64,000 nucleotides of DNA from Patellaria atrata CBS 101060 (taxonomy: Eukaryota > Ascomycota > Dothideomycetes > Patellariales > Patellariaceae), in NCBI GenBank assembly GCA_010093705.1, contig MU006095.1:748315-812314 (forward strand). The letters are read 5' to 3'. This document shows positions 48,857 through 59,582 of this stretch, one piece after another. The position numbers were made by a program, and so were the translations under genes. Under the pieces are notes generated by a model. That model was not told the DNA's origin. It saw only the letters and a program-made list of their open reading frames with translations, and did no database searches. Numbering within the stretch: the first letter of the stretch is position 1; the number at the start of each line of letters is the position of its first letter.

Positions 48857-50580
48857 ATGCCACCAAGGTTGGCTCACAAAAAGTCGAAGACGGGATGCCA
48901 ACGGTGCAAAAATAGGAAAGTTAAGGTCAGTTTCTATCTTTTGTACTACCCTAGCTTCGAATTACGATGTACAAATTCATCTGTATGTTCGAATCTGCTT
49001 TGCTCGGTTGTCTGTTGCTATGGTGGGTATCAAGTCAATTTATACAATCGTCCCTTTGACTCTTTCACGGCCTGATGCATTCCTAAATCCTCCGGAGCAA
49101 TCAAATCCTCTTCCGGAAGCGAAAACACCGTTTGCAGGAATCAGGCCGCGAATATCATGAGGAGTATTTAGACTTGATCAAATAGCGTTGGAGATTTAGA
49201 GCACAATGCATAGCATACGGAGCTGCAACCAGGCGCGCGGTTGAAATACAGACACTCACGTGTTCTACTGATGTAGCTGCGAAATGTTTGTTTGGGATTA
49301 TCGTCTAACGATATTAACTTCAACTCTAGTGCGATGAACAACATCCCGTATGCGGTAGTTGTCAGCGGCACGGCGTTGAATGCGTCTACGCACCGACTAC
49401 GACCACCCAATATGCGCATTCGACGACCAGTCAGGATACCTCATTGCGCCGGACATCGACTGTAGGAACTGCTAGTCAGGGGATACTCAATCTCAAGGGA
49501 TTGGGGCTTGAGTTAGATGAGTCTTTGGAGAGAATACTACCTGGAATGACCATCCCGGAACCTGATCTGACCGTAACTGAGACGTACAACCGGCGAATCA
49601 TTGAGCTTCGTCTTCTGCACCATTGGACGATGAACACTAGCTTTACCATGCCAGGAGTACAAATTCCTGAAGTTCAAAGGATATGGCACACCGGCATGGT
49701 CTCACTTGCGCTCAGCTATCCATTCCTTTTGCACGCGATTTTTTCCTTGGCTGCGCTCCACATAATCCGATATCCTGACCCTGAAAGCCCCTTGAGTATC
49801 GATATATATCGGCATTACCTCATAGCCGCTGTGAATGGCCATCGGTTCACTCTTGGGTCTCTTGAGGCCCTTTCACAAGTCGATGCAGTGCATTTGACGT
49901 CGCTGATCATTTCAATTCACCTCATCGCGGAACTTAACAGTGGCTCATCAGGCCCTTATAAACCTCCAACACAATGGTTAAACATGGCTACCAGAGCCGG
50001 CGCCGCAACAAACATGGTATGTATTAGAAAAGCGAATATTCAGTCGACCTTCACATGGGCGACCTTTCCTCCGTCACCGCATTCAATAAGTCGTGCAGAA
50101 GTGCTGAACCGCGACAATATAAGCAACGTTGGTCTGTACAACGTTATGGAACGATGGCAGGGTGATGGTGATGAGTTTCCATTCCAGGAAACAACTAAAG
50201 CAGCTTATGAAGATGCATTAGCATTTATAGGCTGGATCGAACTTGATATCCGGAGAGGGCTTTCTATCCACGAAACTGCGAGGAGACTACTAGCCTTTGG
50301 ACACTATATTATTCCTTTATTCGCAGAGCTAGTTGAAAAGGGCAGGCCGAGGGCTCTGGTTATTCTAGCCTCGTTCTTTTCATGTTTCGCAACACTTGGT
50401 AGCATTTGGTGGTGTGAGGGCGTCGCTAACCAGGAAGTGATGGGTATATGGAATATATTACCTGATAATTGCTGGAAAACCAAGATGGCATGGGCGATCG
50501 AGAAGCTCAATTTAGAAAAGGAGCAGAATTACATCTTCGAGAACCTAGTGTCAAGACCATCAGCACAGGGTTTGGCGTAG
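48857..50580 (+). CDS. Zn2Cys6 transcription factor (UPC2-like class)
   Basis: Exons 48857-48925 and 49330-50580 encode 439 residues. The splice joins GCQRCKNRKVK to CDEQHPVCGSCQRHGVECVY, giving the full C-x2-C-x6-C-x5-C-x2-C-x6-C binuclear cluster at about residues 14-41. A Ser/Thr-rich linker follows. The remainder (LRLLHHWTMNTSFTMPGVQI, YPFLLHAIFSLAALHIIRY) is the fungal-specific regulatory domain found in Upc2-like factors, with many helical hydrophobic segments. It should be a nuclear regulator; targets are unknown. The intron of 404 bp is among the longest here and splits the DNA-binding motif. The start is the first ATG of the frame. Confidence 0.88.
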
Positions 50581-51104
50581 ATGCAAGAGTACGTCATAGA
50601 ATATCAGTCTATATAAGCTTATTTCCCAAGTATTTCTCTTAGACTCTACCCTTCACGATGCGTTCTAGTCTTCTAGAGTGACAGATTTAGGATAATAGAT
50701 ACGTTTGCTTTCTATGTCTATGCTCTCTTCCATATTTTCATCAGTAAATCATCCGGAGTGGGAAGAAGCTATGCTTTCATCCATTCATAGCTCAGCTTTT
50801 CTACTTCATTCTACCAATTATCTCGATGCAAAATGATTTCGATGACTTCTTGTACTGTACCTCCGCCTTAACCCAATGGGCTGATAATAGTATCGAAACG
50901 CGTTACTTCGCTTTCTCTCCTTTTATATTCTAGTTCCATCTAACCACATGGACGTGGAAGACTGACAGGCGATGTGTTACTCCTGTTCTCACAAACCGCA
51001 CTATGACGCCTTCCATGCTGAGGTACGTACTTCCTTCGGGGAGTAGCATTATCTATCTTTGGTTTAGAAAGTAAGACTTCGTCAGAAGCGCTCGGTTTCA
51101 TCCT

Positions 51105-51317
51105 ACTAGACGTCTTCTTCATGCACGTACTATCAGCACGTGCCATACTAGCATGAAATGGTCCTCAAGATATTCTTTAAAAGGCGATGAATGTTTTTGG
51201 TCATCTCCACAAAGACTAGGAATATAAGAAATTTAAATAGTTATCTAAGATCTCCGTGAAAATTCTCGCAGATTCATGTGCGATATAAAATTTTTAGATG
51301 AGGTGGTGGAAGTTCAG
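51105..51317 (+). repeat. Diverged direct repeat, copy A
   Basis: This copy shares with copy B the blocks TTTTTGGTCATCT, CTAGGAATA, AAAATTCTC, AGATTC, TGTGC and AAAATTTTTAGATG in the same order and spacing. Family unknown. Confidence 0.75.
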
Positions 51318-51734
51318 TTCCTCATGTGCTGACATAAAGTCATGGGACAGAGCAAAAGTCATTATCTCCTAGAGCATTTTTCTCAGTTATACCAAAGAAG
51401 AATAAAAAATAAAATAGAGTATATTATTCTCCTTATCTAGAAGAGTAATCTTATAACCTTAGATTTTAAAAATATTTATTAGGGGGTGGTACAATTCTAC
51501 TAAACTGAAGGCATATTCGTAGTTTTGGTCGATTTTGCTGGTTGCTATCTCACAACTTTTGTCGCTGAGCTTGGACCTCAACTGATCGGGAGAGTGTCGG
51601 GTCACTGAGTCTTGGCAGGAAACAACGGACATGTTCTCACGACTCTTTTAGATAGCTTCCTTTCCCTCTTCTATTTGTTCTTTCAGTCAATAGTACTGCT
51701 ATTTTGTGCTTATGCTTCGAAGATACCCGCTGTG

Positions 51735-51940
51735 ACACGTGTCAAATGTCTTTTTAGACCACTAGCACGAGTCCATACCCGAGCGTTGCTGCAAAAACCT
51801 TTCAAAGGACACAAACTTTTTTGGTCATCTACCTAACGGCTAGGAATAGAATTAATTCATATCGTTATCCATAATCCTGAAGAAAATTCTCAAAGATTCG
51901 TGTGCTATATGAAAATTTTTAGATGTTGTGGTGAGTTTCA
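51735..51940 (+). repeat. Diverged direct repeat, copy B
   Basis: Second copy, same orientation, about 0.6 kb downstream of copy A. By eye roughly three quarters of the aligned bases agree in the best 120 bp, with several small indels. The left limits of both copies are uncertain. Confidence 0.75.
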
Positions 51941-53155
51941 CTTTTTAAAAGCGGAAACGCGTTGAACGTCTTGTGGACTTTTTTTACGTGAATGATCATT
52001 TACCATATGCCCGGGATCTAAGTGTGTAGGGTCATCGTTTCCCCTATTCACTTCATCTTCTACCTTTCGTGTCAAGTGAGTTCAGTCGTGACTTGCACGA
52101 TCCCCCCACCATAAGTCTCGCAAGTACAAAATCACAAAAGCCCACTCGTACAGAACGGTCTGTGCGGTATCTAAAGGTGATTTTTTCCCAAGTACTTAAG
52201 GAAGCTAATACACCTCTACGAAAATATCTGCTTAACCGCCTTGCGGACCGATCGAGCCATGTTGACACATCGATATCTGCAGCGTCCCAGGCGAAAAAGA
52301 GTGTCCGTACAAGCCAGGAAGGCATATAAATCTCTGTGACTTATTTACCCCTCAGCTTCTCGAGAAATAGAAATAGAAGAGTACATGTAATCAATATGCG
52401 GTATACGACAAGGGAAACTAGACCCAACTGATCGTCTATCTTTTATCTCTATTTACTTACGACTTCCTCAGTGATCCGGCTTGAGTCCTGTCCTGGGGCA
52501 ACTCGACAGTCAAACCGTGTATAATCAGACAAGCTCGCGTGTTATTCTCATTGCTGAGTTGTCTTCCTTTTGCTCATAGTCGCACCAATTGTGATAATTT
52601 ACTGGCTCAGCATGGAGAGTAATTCGCCAGATAATACTCTTCACGCTTTCACTATACTTGCTCCTTCCACACTTTTCTTCGTTATATCTATGTTCTTCCT
52701 CAACTTGTTCACGGTAGGCCACTTGGGCGTTGCGTATTGCACAGCACTAGTAGTTTTTCCATTATTAGCAATTTAAGCGACCAATATCTTGTTCTTAATA
52801 CGAATTCTGCTTGAACATAATGATAGCTTATCTTCTATCTCAGGCTCGAAGGGTTAACATTACCTGTAGAGGGGCTCAGACATCTTAGGCTATACCTCAA
52901 GCCTGGACTGTATATGTCCTGTTACATTTCGAATTTTGATTTCCATCTATTCTTTTGATGACAATTACAATGATTCTTCTACCAATATCCTAAACTTAAT
53001 AGCACCAAACCACCAAAAGTCTCATGCATATATCTTAGTCGCCGATGCTGATGCCCTATGCTCCACACCTATGCCCGGAGAGCCTCAAAATCCCAATCAA
53101 ATACAAACCTATTAACACAGCTCATGTCTATCATCCCTCATCAAACACCTCATTC

Positions 53156-56100
53156 TCACCGTCTGTCCTTCCCCTTCTTATCTTTCTTCTTTCTCCTATC
53201 CGCCGGCGGCACGAATCTTACATGCCTCATCTCCCTCTCGATAGTGGTAAGCATATAATCATCAATATGTCGCATTAAGTCCATATCTAACTTATTCGGA
53301 TTCGTATCCTCTAATATGGGCGCATTCTCGGCCGCGGGCGTGGGTGGAATGCTTGTTTTCGGCGTCGTTGCGTTCGTCGCATTCCCGCTCTCATCGAAAT
53401 CCGCATCGTCGAGCACAACTTCCTTCTGCGCGACCTGGGCCGCCTTGATATCTTCCTGATCTTCGACCTTCTCGAAAACCTGGCCAAGATCATTGACGTC
53501 ACCGAGGACTCGATCCATAGCGGCGCCCGCTTCCTCATCCTCAGCAATACCGTCGTCAAGAGCATCCTTATATGTGAGCTTATTGAAATAGTCTGTAGTG
53601 AAGTCACCCTTTTGTATAATGACATCGTCGAGAAGGCGTTTCTGATTGCTCTTGCGGAGGATGTTAGCTTCGATCGTGTATTCGCTGACGAAGCGGTAGA
53701 TATGCACGTCGCGTGTCTGGCCGATACGATGGCAACGGTCTTGACATTGTTTGTCCATGGCGGGATTCCAGTCCAGGTCGTAGAATATGACGGTATCAGC
53801 GCCGGTAAGGTTAATGCCAAGACCCCCTGAGCGAGAGGAGAGGATGAAGGCGAGGATGCGAGTGTCGTTGTTGAAGCGGTCTGTGAGCGCTTGACGTTGT
53901 TCTACTTTAGTCATTCCGTCTAAACGAAGGTACCGGTGCCCGTGGATGTTGAGAAATTGTTCGAGGATGTCGAGGACTTTGGTCATTTGTGTAAAGATTA
54001 AAGCACGATGACCGCCCGCTTGAAGCTCCCGTAGAAGTTTATCGAGACGTTGGAGCTTGCCACAGTCATATTGCAGAAGTCTTTTGTCTGGAAACGCTAT
54101 GGATAGTCGGACACGAGCTTCGTGGTATGGATCCGGGATCGGAGCGCTCTTTGGCTGCATGCTTCGAATTTGGTCAAGCCCACGGGCGGAGAGCTTAGCG
54201 TTTAAGGGCCCTAGGTCGCACGTGATGACTGCTGGAGTTACAAAGCCAAACTTGGAGACGAGAGTATTTAGGGGTTCAGCACGTTCTTCTAACGTCGGTA
54301 TCAGTTCTCGCCCGGCCGTGAATGTATTTAGATAGTCCTCAACCCTCCGTATTGGACGTGCTGGATGCCGAGAAACCAGTCGATCCTGGAGGTTGAGATA
54401 AAGATGCTGTAACAAGCCAGATCCATATATTGGCTTTTTCTGGAACCGTTGCCTGTTGATAGAGATATAACTACGGAGACGATCAAGTTGAGACGTAGCA
54501 GATAATGTTTGTAGGTGAGTTGACACGGACTGTAGTGATAATCCGACAAGCTTGTCAGAGAGTGTTAGTCGCTTACTACTGCGTTCCACAAGATCTGTCA
54601 GTGGCCAATACGCCTCGATCCTTTGGCTTCGATAGAATCGTGACATAGAAGTCTCTTCGTTAGAAACTGGCTTCAGATTCAGCGCTTCCAAGTTGATACT
54701 TTCCCACTGGTTCTCTTCGAGCATTCGTTTTCGGACGAGGAAGTCTTTTATTTCGAAGTCCGCGATGACGGACCGAGGCATTGCAAATGAAGTAACTATC
54801 TGTCGAGTTTCAAATAGATCGGGGTGATTGCAGACCTTCCGAAGTGACATCAAACAGTTAATGATACTTAAGTAATTTCCGCCTGATAGGATGGCCTTAG
54901 TATCAGTGCGACCCATATAAGCGTCATAAAGTTGACGTTGCCGCTTGGACAAACGACAGTATACTATATGCTCGTACTTCGCCGGCATTTGCTTTTCTAC
55001 ATCAGCTTTAAGCCTACGTAGGAGATATGGGCGAAGGATCTCATGGAGTTCATTGACAATCTTCTGAGCTTGCGCATCGAGTGCTTGCCGGCCTTGATCG
55101 AGGATTTGGTTCGCAGGACGATGAAGAGCGGTGACCCATTTCTCAAGGTCTGTGAATTGGTTCTTCCCCTGAGAATCTGGAGGCATTAAGAAGTATAAAA
55201 GTGACCATAGCTCCGATAAGTTATTTTGCAGCGGAGTACCAGTCAACAGCAACCGACGTTGAGTCCTGAAATTGAGAAGTGTTTGCCATCTCTGCGTCTT
55301 GAAGTTTTTGATATTATGCGCTTCATCAAGTATCAAATAAGTCCACGGCCGTTTCTTGAACGCGGCGGCATCTTTGAGGATTAGTTGATATGAGGTGATT
55401 ACCACATTCCACATGTCATCGTTCAGCCACCCTTGGCGCTTCTTCTGACGTTCAAGGATGTCTCCATAATACGTCAAGATTCTGAAACCCGGACACCATT
55501 TTTTGAATTCCATCTCCCAGTTCAACATCACGCTTGTGGGAACTACAATGAGATGGGGGCCCCAGACGTGTTTTTCAACAGCAAGATGTGCAAGGAGTGA
55601 AATAGTTTGGATAGTCTTTCCCAGTCCCATTTCATCCGCAAGAATCCCATTGGTCTCGGCAGCATAAAGACCAGCCAACCAATCCAATCCGTGGTGCTGA
55701 TATTCTCTCAATGTGCCCCTTAATAAGGACGGGATGGATGTCTTAACGGGTTGGACTGTCCTGGGAAGAGGTATGACGGTCTCCTCCTCGTCCATGGACT
55801 GATTATCACCTGTAGCATCCGACTTGGGAGCATTGTGGCTGAGGGGAGGTGTGGCCTCAGGGGGAAGTCTCCATGAAGGAGAGACAGATTGCTTATTTTT
55901 GGGAGGTGCTGCTCCGGGACTCAATGCTGAAGTATCGTCGGCATGTACCCCGTTTATCTCTTCCCGTTGTACGGGGTTTGTGGTAGTTGCTTCTGTCGTA
56001 TCGTTCAGTCCGGATGATTCGGGACATTTCCGTTCCTCCACTTCTATCGCGTCGGAGTCATCTGGGCCTACTTGGCTAGCTTTCAGGTTCCTGCGTTCCT

Positions 56101-58300
56101 TGACGCCGAAGAATCCAGCTAGGCCAACATCTTCTTCTTCAGATTCATCACTAGGAGAATCTCCGTCCATATCCGTGTCATCATCCTCGTCGCTCTCAGT
56201 TGGAATTGAGTCGTCATCATCCTCGTCTATTAGAGCGTCATCAACATCATCCATTACAACGTCGGCCGGATTGATACTAGACTTCAAAGCAATAATTTCA
56301 CCTTCTTCATCGTCATCCCTTTCTGCTGCTTCGGCTCTTTCAGTTCCCTCAGCTTCCTTGGTAACTGAGAATTCTCCGTCATCCTCAGTTTCTTTACCCC
56401 CTTTGCCTTTGTCGTCAGGTTGCTCATCCAAGTCCATACCACTCGGTTCGGGCCCATCAGACATCGGTGTTCGAGGAGTTGATCCAACATCTTGCTCTTC
56501 ATCATCCGTTGCCTCTGGCTCCTCTACTTCTGATCCCTCTAGCTCCTCTATCTCCACCGTGTCTGGTGGTTGTGAATATATTGTCTTTCCAGCTACCGAA
56601 CCGTACTTGGCGCGTAATTCCTCCATTGACAATCCCTCATCTTCATCTACACCATCTTCGTCCTCGGTTTCATCTTCAGATGACATATTCTCTGAGTCTG
56701 ACTCAGCATCGTCCGAATTTTGCGCATCATCCTCATTGACGTCATCATCATTTTCTGGATTAATGAAACCATCGTTCTGGGGCAATTCGAGAACACCTCC
56801 CTCGTTATCTTCAGATTCGTCATCATCATCATCACTACTTTCTCTATCCCCATCTTCCTCAATGATATTCGAAACCTCCCGGTTCAACTGTTGTGTGAGA
56901 CGAATCTTGGAGTGATCGAGCATATTGTGCATATCCTGACGTGCCTCAGCTTGCTGTTGTTCTTCCCATTGCTCGAATCTTTGTCTATTGACTTCACCCC
57001 TGACGTTTTCCCAGATCTGATGCATGTCCTTGACCACCTGCTTATATCGCTTCTGAGCATATCCATACTCCTCATTCCACACTTCATTATCAGTACGTGG
57101 GCGTCGAGGACTATGAACAGCTTCTATGGCCAGGCGCTTTGCCAGACCCATATGTCTTTTTTGCTCCTGACTCATGAGCTCTTGGAGTCGAATTGCATGC
57201 GTGACGACGTGAGACCAATGGCCGTATTGTTTAAGGGGCTCCTCTTGGGGGTCATCGTCATAGATCTCACATTTCTCGACGCTGAGAACGCCCCCTGGCT
57301 TTGCCGCTTCGAGTATGTTGTCTCTGATATCCGCCTCTTTCTTCGCATTTTCGGGAAGGATCCCAGCTCTCACTTCTCCTTTATCAAATTCCTCGCTCTC
57401 GTACCACTCCTTGAACGATTCATGTTTTCGAGCGGACGGTATTTGGTTGACGTGGAGACGGGTGGGGACTTTAACGGTAGGCATACGAAGCCTTAATCGG
57501 GGCCCACGCCTAGGACTGTCGTTGTCCATAGCCTGCGATGGTGATGGTTGTATGGATGCGGACTGCACTTCAATTGTGGAAGCCATACTGACTTTCCGCG
57601 GTCTTCCTGGTCCTCTTTTAGGTGTTGAAGGGGACGGATTCGCTCGTGAAGAATGAGGAGATGGTTTTTGGCGAGACGAGTCCGCTCGTGAATGCGCTGG
57701 AGTACTGACTTGCTTACTTGACGAAGCTCTCGTTGGATTTGACCTTGATGCTGGTGTCTTGAAGGTTGCCTGAACAGTGTTGGTGTCAACAGCACGCGTT
57801 TTCCTTGTAGACTGACGAGCCAATGGTGAAGAAGTTATATTATGCCCATTCTGCAGCGCACCATTCTTTTTACGCCCAGAATTTGAAACTACCTCAGTAT
57901 TTGTGCCCCTACTCGATCTTTTGTTTGCGACAGGCGGGGGTGTATCAACGAGCGCATTCCTACGTGTAGACTTGCGAACCCCGTCTACAACCACAGATGA
58001 CGGTCCTTCTGCGACTGCTAATTTCCAAGGAGGCGATGCGGCCCGTGAAAGTGACTTTGATCTATGTCCCAGATCGTCAACTCGACGCCGCTTCACTGGA
58101 CGTTCAGCTTTTTCTTCGCCTTCCACCTCGACACTTTCTTTTTCCTCTTCTTGATTCTCATTGTGAAACCCATTTGTATATATATAATTAGAATCTCCGT
58201 TCAGGGTTGTCGGTTGTGAGGGCGATTGTGCCGGTTCTACAGACGCGGTATTGTTTGCGTTGTCATGATCGTGGTTAGAAACGTTCGCGCCTTCTGGCAT
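53156..58300 (-). CDS. SWR1: Swr1 chromatin-remodelling ATPase
   Basis: A single exon. Starting at 58300 (MPEGANVSNHDHDN) the protein has 1714 residues; the frame stays open to an ATG at 58390, which would add 30 residues of untypical, hydrophobic sequence. The order is: Ser/Arg-rich N-terminus with an AT-hook-like KRGPGRPRK, HSA domain near residue 360 (QYGHWSHVVTHAIRLQELMS), a long Asp/Glu/Ser-rich linker, then the SNF2 ATPase with motif I DEMGLGKTIQTISLL (about 890) and DEAH box in LILDEAHNIKN (about 992). After the family insert, the second lobe has GGLGINLTGADTVIFYD and DRCHRIGQTRDVHIYRF (about 1520). Swr1 exchanges H2A for H2A.Z in nucleosomes. The C-terminus is basic (RRKKKDKKGKDRR). 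Confidence 0.96.
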   Translation of the reverse strand: MPEGANVSNHDHDNANNTASVEPAQSPSQPTTLNGDSNYIYTNGFHNENQEEEKESVEVEGEEKAERPVKRRRVDDLGHRSKSLSRAASPPWKLAVAEGPSSVVVDGVRKSTRRNALVDTPPPVANKRSSRGTNTEVVSNSGRKKNGALQNGHNITSSPLARQSTRKTRAVDTNTVQATFKTPASRSNPTRASSSKQVSTPAHSRADSSRQKPSPHSSRANPSPSTPKRGPGRPRKVSMASTIEVQSASIQPSPSQAMDNDSPRRGPRLRLRMPTVKVPTRLHVNQIPSARKHESFKEWYESEEFDKGEVRAGILPENAKKEADIRDNILEAAKPGGVLSVEKCEIYDDDPQEEPLKQYGHWSHVVTHAIRLQELMSQEQKRHMGLAKRLAIEAVHSPRRPRTDNEVWNEEYGYAQKRYKQVVKDMHQIWENVRGEVNRQRFEQWEEQQQAEARQDMHNMLDHSKIRLTQQLNREVSNIIEEDGDRESSDDDDDESEDNEGGVLELPQNDGFINPENDDDVNEDDAQNSDDAESDSENMSSEDETEDEDGVDEDEGLSMEELRAKYGSVAGKTIYSQPPDTVEIEELEGSEVEEPEATDDEEQDVGSTPRTPMSDGPEPSGMDLDEQPDDKGKGGKETEDDGEFSVTKEAEGTERAEAAERDDDEEGEIIALKSSINPADVVMDDVDDALIDEDDDDSIPTESDEDDDTDMDGDSPSDESEEEDVGLAGFFGVKERRNLKASQVGPDDSDAIEVEERKCPESSGLNDTTEATTTNPVQREEINGVHADDTSALSPGAAPPKNKQSVSPSWRLPPEATPPLSHNAPKSDATGDNQSMDEEETVIPLPRTVQPVKTSIPSLLRGTLREYQHHGLDWLAGLYAAETNGILADEMGLGKTIQTISLLAHLAVEKHVWGPHLIVVPTSVMLNWEMEFKKWCPGFRILTYYGDILERQKKRQGWLNDDMWNVVITSYQLILKDAAAFKKRPWTYLILDEAHNIKNFKTQRWQTLLNFRTQRRLLLTGTPLQNNLSELWSLLYFLMPPDSQGKNQFTDLEKWVTALHRPANQILDQGRQALDAQAQKIVNELHEILRPYLLRRLKADVEKQMPAKYEHIVYCRLSKRQRQLYDAYMGRTDTKAILSGGNYLSIINCLMSLRKVCNHPDLFETRQIVTSFAMPRSVIADFEIKDFLVRKRMLEENQWESINLEALNLKPVSNEETSMSRFYRSQRIEAYWPLTDLVERSSKRLTLSDKLVGLSLQSVSTHLQTLSATSQLDRLRSYISINRQRFQKKPIYGSGLLQHLYLNLQDRLVSRHPARPIRRVEDYLNTFTAGRELIPTLEERAEPLNTLVSKFGFVTPAVITCDLGPLNAKLSARGLDQIRSMQPKSAPIPDPYHEARVRLSIAFPDKRLLQYDCGKLQRLDKLLRELQAGGHRALIFTQMTKVLDILEQFLNIHGHRYLRLDGMTKVEQRQALTDRFNNDTRILAFILSSRSGGLGINLTGADTVIFYDLDWNPAMDKQCQDRCHRIGQTRDVHIYRFVSEYTIEANILRKSNQKRLLDDVIIQKGDFTTDYFNKLTYKDALDDGIAEDEEAGAAMDRVLGDVNDLGQVFEKVEDQEDIKAAQVAQKEVVLDDADFDESGNATNATTPKTSIPPTPAAENAPILEDTNPNKLDMDLMRHIDDYMLTTIEREMRHVRFVPPADRRKKKDKKGKDRR

Positions 58301-58701
58301 AGCCAGGGAGTCGACGGGTATCATGCAAGTGGAGACCCCCTCTAGGCACACGAAAACAGCATCAAATGTTTTGAATTTGATATCATTCAAAAGTCCGCAT
58401 CGAGTTCAGTCCGAAACCGTTGTCATAAGTGAGACGGCAGGTCTGTAGCAGGTCGTAGCGACGATTTGGTGCCTTCGCGTGTATGATTTAGTGTTGATGC
58501 CTTTTCATTTTCCTCCGAGACTTTTCGGTACAGTTAGCGTCTTGGCTTTGACGGGAATGCTGACTGACCCGATAGCGAAGGACCTCATCTTAAGGTGGAC
58601 CTCCACAGGGAGCTATTATCGCAAAAAACAACGGGATTGAGAGGTGCAGTATACTCCTTTGCTCTTCTCAGTCTTATATTGTTGTTAATACGATGTACTA
58701 G
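58301..58701. promoter_or_regulatory. Divergent promoter SWR1 / NDUFB8
   Basis: About 400 bp between two divergent starts. No TATA box or named site was identified. Confidence 0.4.
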
Positions 58702-59286
58702 ATGTTGTCCAGACGAATTGCGCTAGCGCGGCCCCTCACGCGTGCTCTACGGCCAGGAATCCTCTTACCCCGAACCACCTTCATTCAGCGCAAATATGGC
58801 AGTAAGACAGATGGGGTGGATCCCAGCCTGGCGGATCCCGACTTGGTCTGATTTTCCAAAAGAACGATTTGGGCCCCAGCTGACCATACCACAGAACGGT
58901 GGATATGTCAATCCACCAGCTATCAAACGCCAACACCGTGATCCCTACGCCGACTGGTGGGACCCCGTAGAGCGACGCAATTTCGGCGAACCAGTCCACG
59001 AAGACAATGACGTACTAAATATCTTCACACCCCATGACTATGATCACTTCTCGTTTGGATGGTCCGTCGTACTCGTGTCAACGTTCGTCGGGAGCATTTT
59101 CGCTCTTTGTGGGGTGGTATATATGTACTATCCGGATATACCAGCTATTCCACGATCATTCCCGGGAGGATTAGATATTGAACTAGGCGGAGCGGGGGCA
59201 CTAAGGGTGAGCTGGAGAAAATTGAGCTGAAAGAATGGATGCTAACATATATATAGGCGAGGAAAGAGGACGATCCTTTGGACTGA
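58702..59286 (+). CDS. NDUFB8: NADH:ubiquinone oxidoreductase subunit NDUFB8 (20 kDa class)
   Basis: Exons 58702-58845, 58895-59206 and 59257-59286 encode 161 residues. The N-terminus is a mitochondrial presequence (MLSRRIALARPLTRALRPGI). Splicing gives DPDL joined to NGGYVNPPAIKRQHRDPYAD, then WWDPVERRNFGEPVHEDND, a signature of this complex I membrane-arm subunit. One transmembrane helix follows (VVLVSTFVGSIFALCGVVYM). The last exon adds only ARKEDDPLD, a tail seen in fungal homologues. Introns are 49 and 50 bp with CTGAC and GCTAAC branch sites. The unspliced open frame covering exon 2 starts in the wrong frame for the presequence and is not the gene product. Confidence 0.93.
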
Positions 59287-59582
59287 ATTCACGGGCACTG
59301 GCAATTGTACATATACCAAGGAGAACGGAAATACATTTCTTTGATATTGAATTTTATATTGATTGATCGTCTCCAGAGATACTAATTCAGGCTATAAAGC
59401 TATGTTAATAACATTTCCTATAGCGATTACACCAGAGAGTTTCACTATACCTGCAAGTGGCAACATCATTCGTTACACTACTAGTACATCCCATTCCGCT
59501 AATGTGGGCAAAGCAATACATTATGAACGGTATATCCAGGTTACCCAAACGCCTACAATGCGAGATATACAACCCTACCTTA
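59287..59582. other. Intergenic, convergent 3' ends
   Basis: Just under 300 bp between the stops of NDUFB8 and HRD3, AT-rich, with no supported feature. Confidence 0.4.

Larger units (their letters stand above)
50581..53155. other. AT-rich gene-free interval
   Basis: About 2.6 kb. Short frames include a Ser/Lys-rich one (51146-50940, minus) and a hydrophobic one (52570-52776, plus, ILAPSTLFFVISMFFLNLF) without an ATG at its head; neither is convincing. A diverged direct repeat occupies about 51105-51317 and 51735-51940. The last part is the SWR1 3' region. Confidence 0.5.

Noticed and set aside
52570-52776. Hydrophobic plus frame that could be a small membrane protein
   Set aside because: It lacks an ATG at the head, has no neighbouring exons and lies in AT-rich DNA where such frames are common.
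55824-56915. 363-codon Ser-rich plus frame
   Set aside because: It is antisense to the Asp/Glu-rich linker of SWR1; GAT/GAA codons read backwards give Ser/Phe/Leu-rich frames.
56720-57496. 258-codon hydrophobic plus frame
   Set aside because: Also antisense to SWR1 (linker and HSA region); hydrophobicity is a by-product of acidic codons on the other strand.
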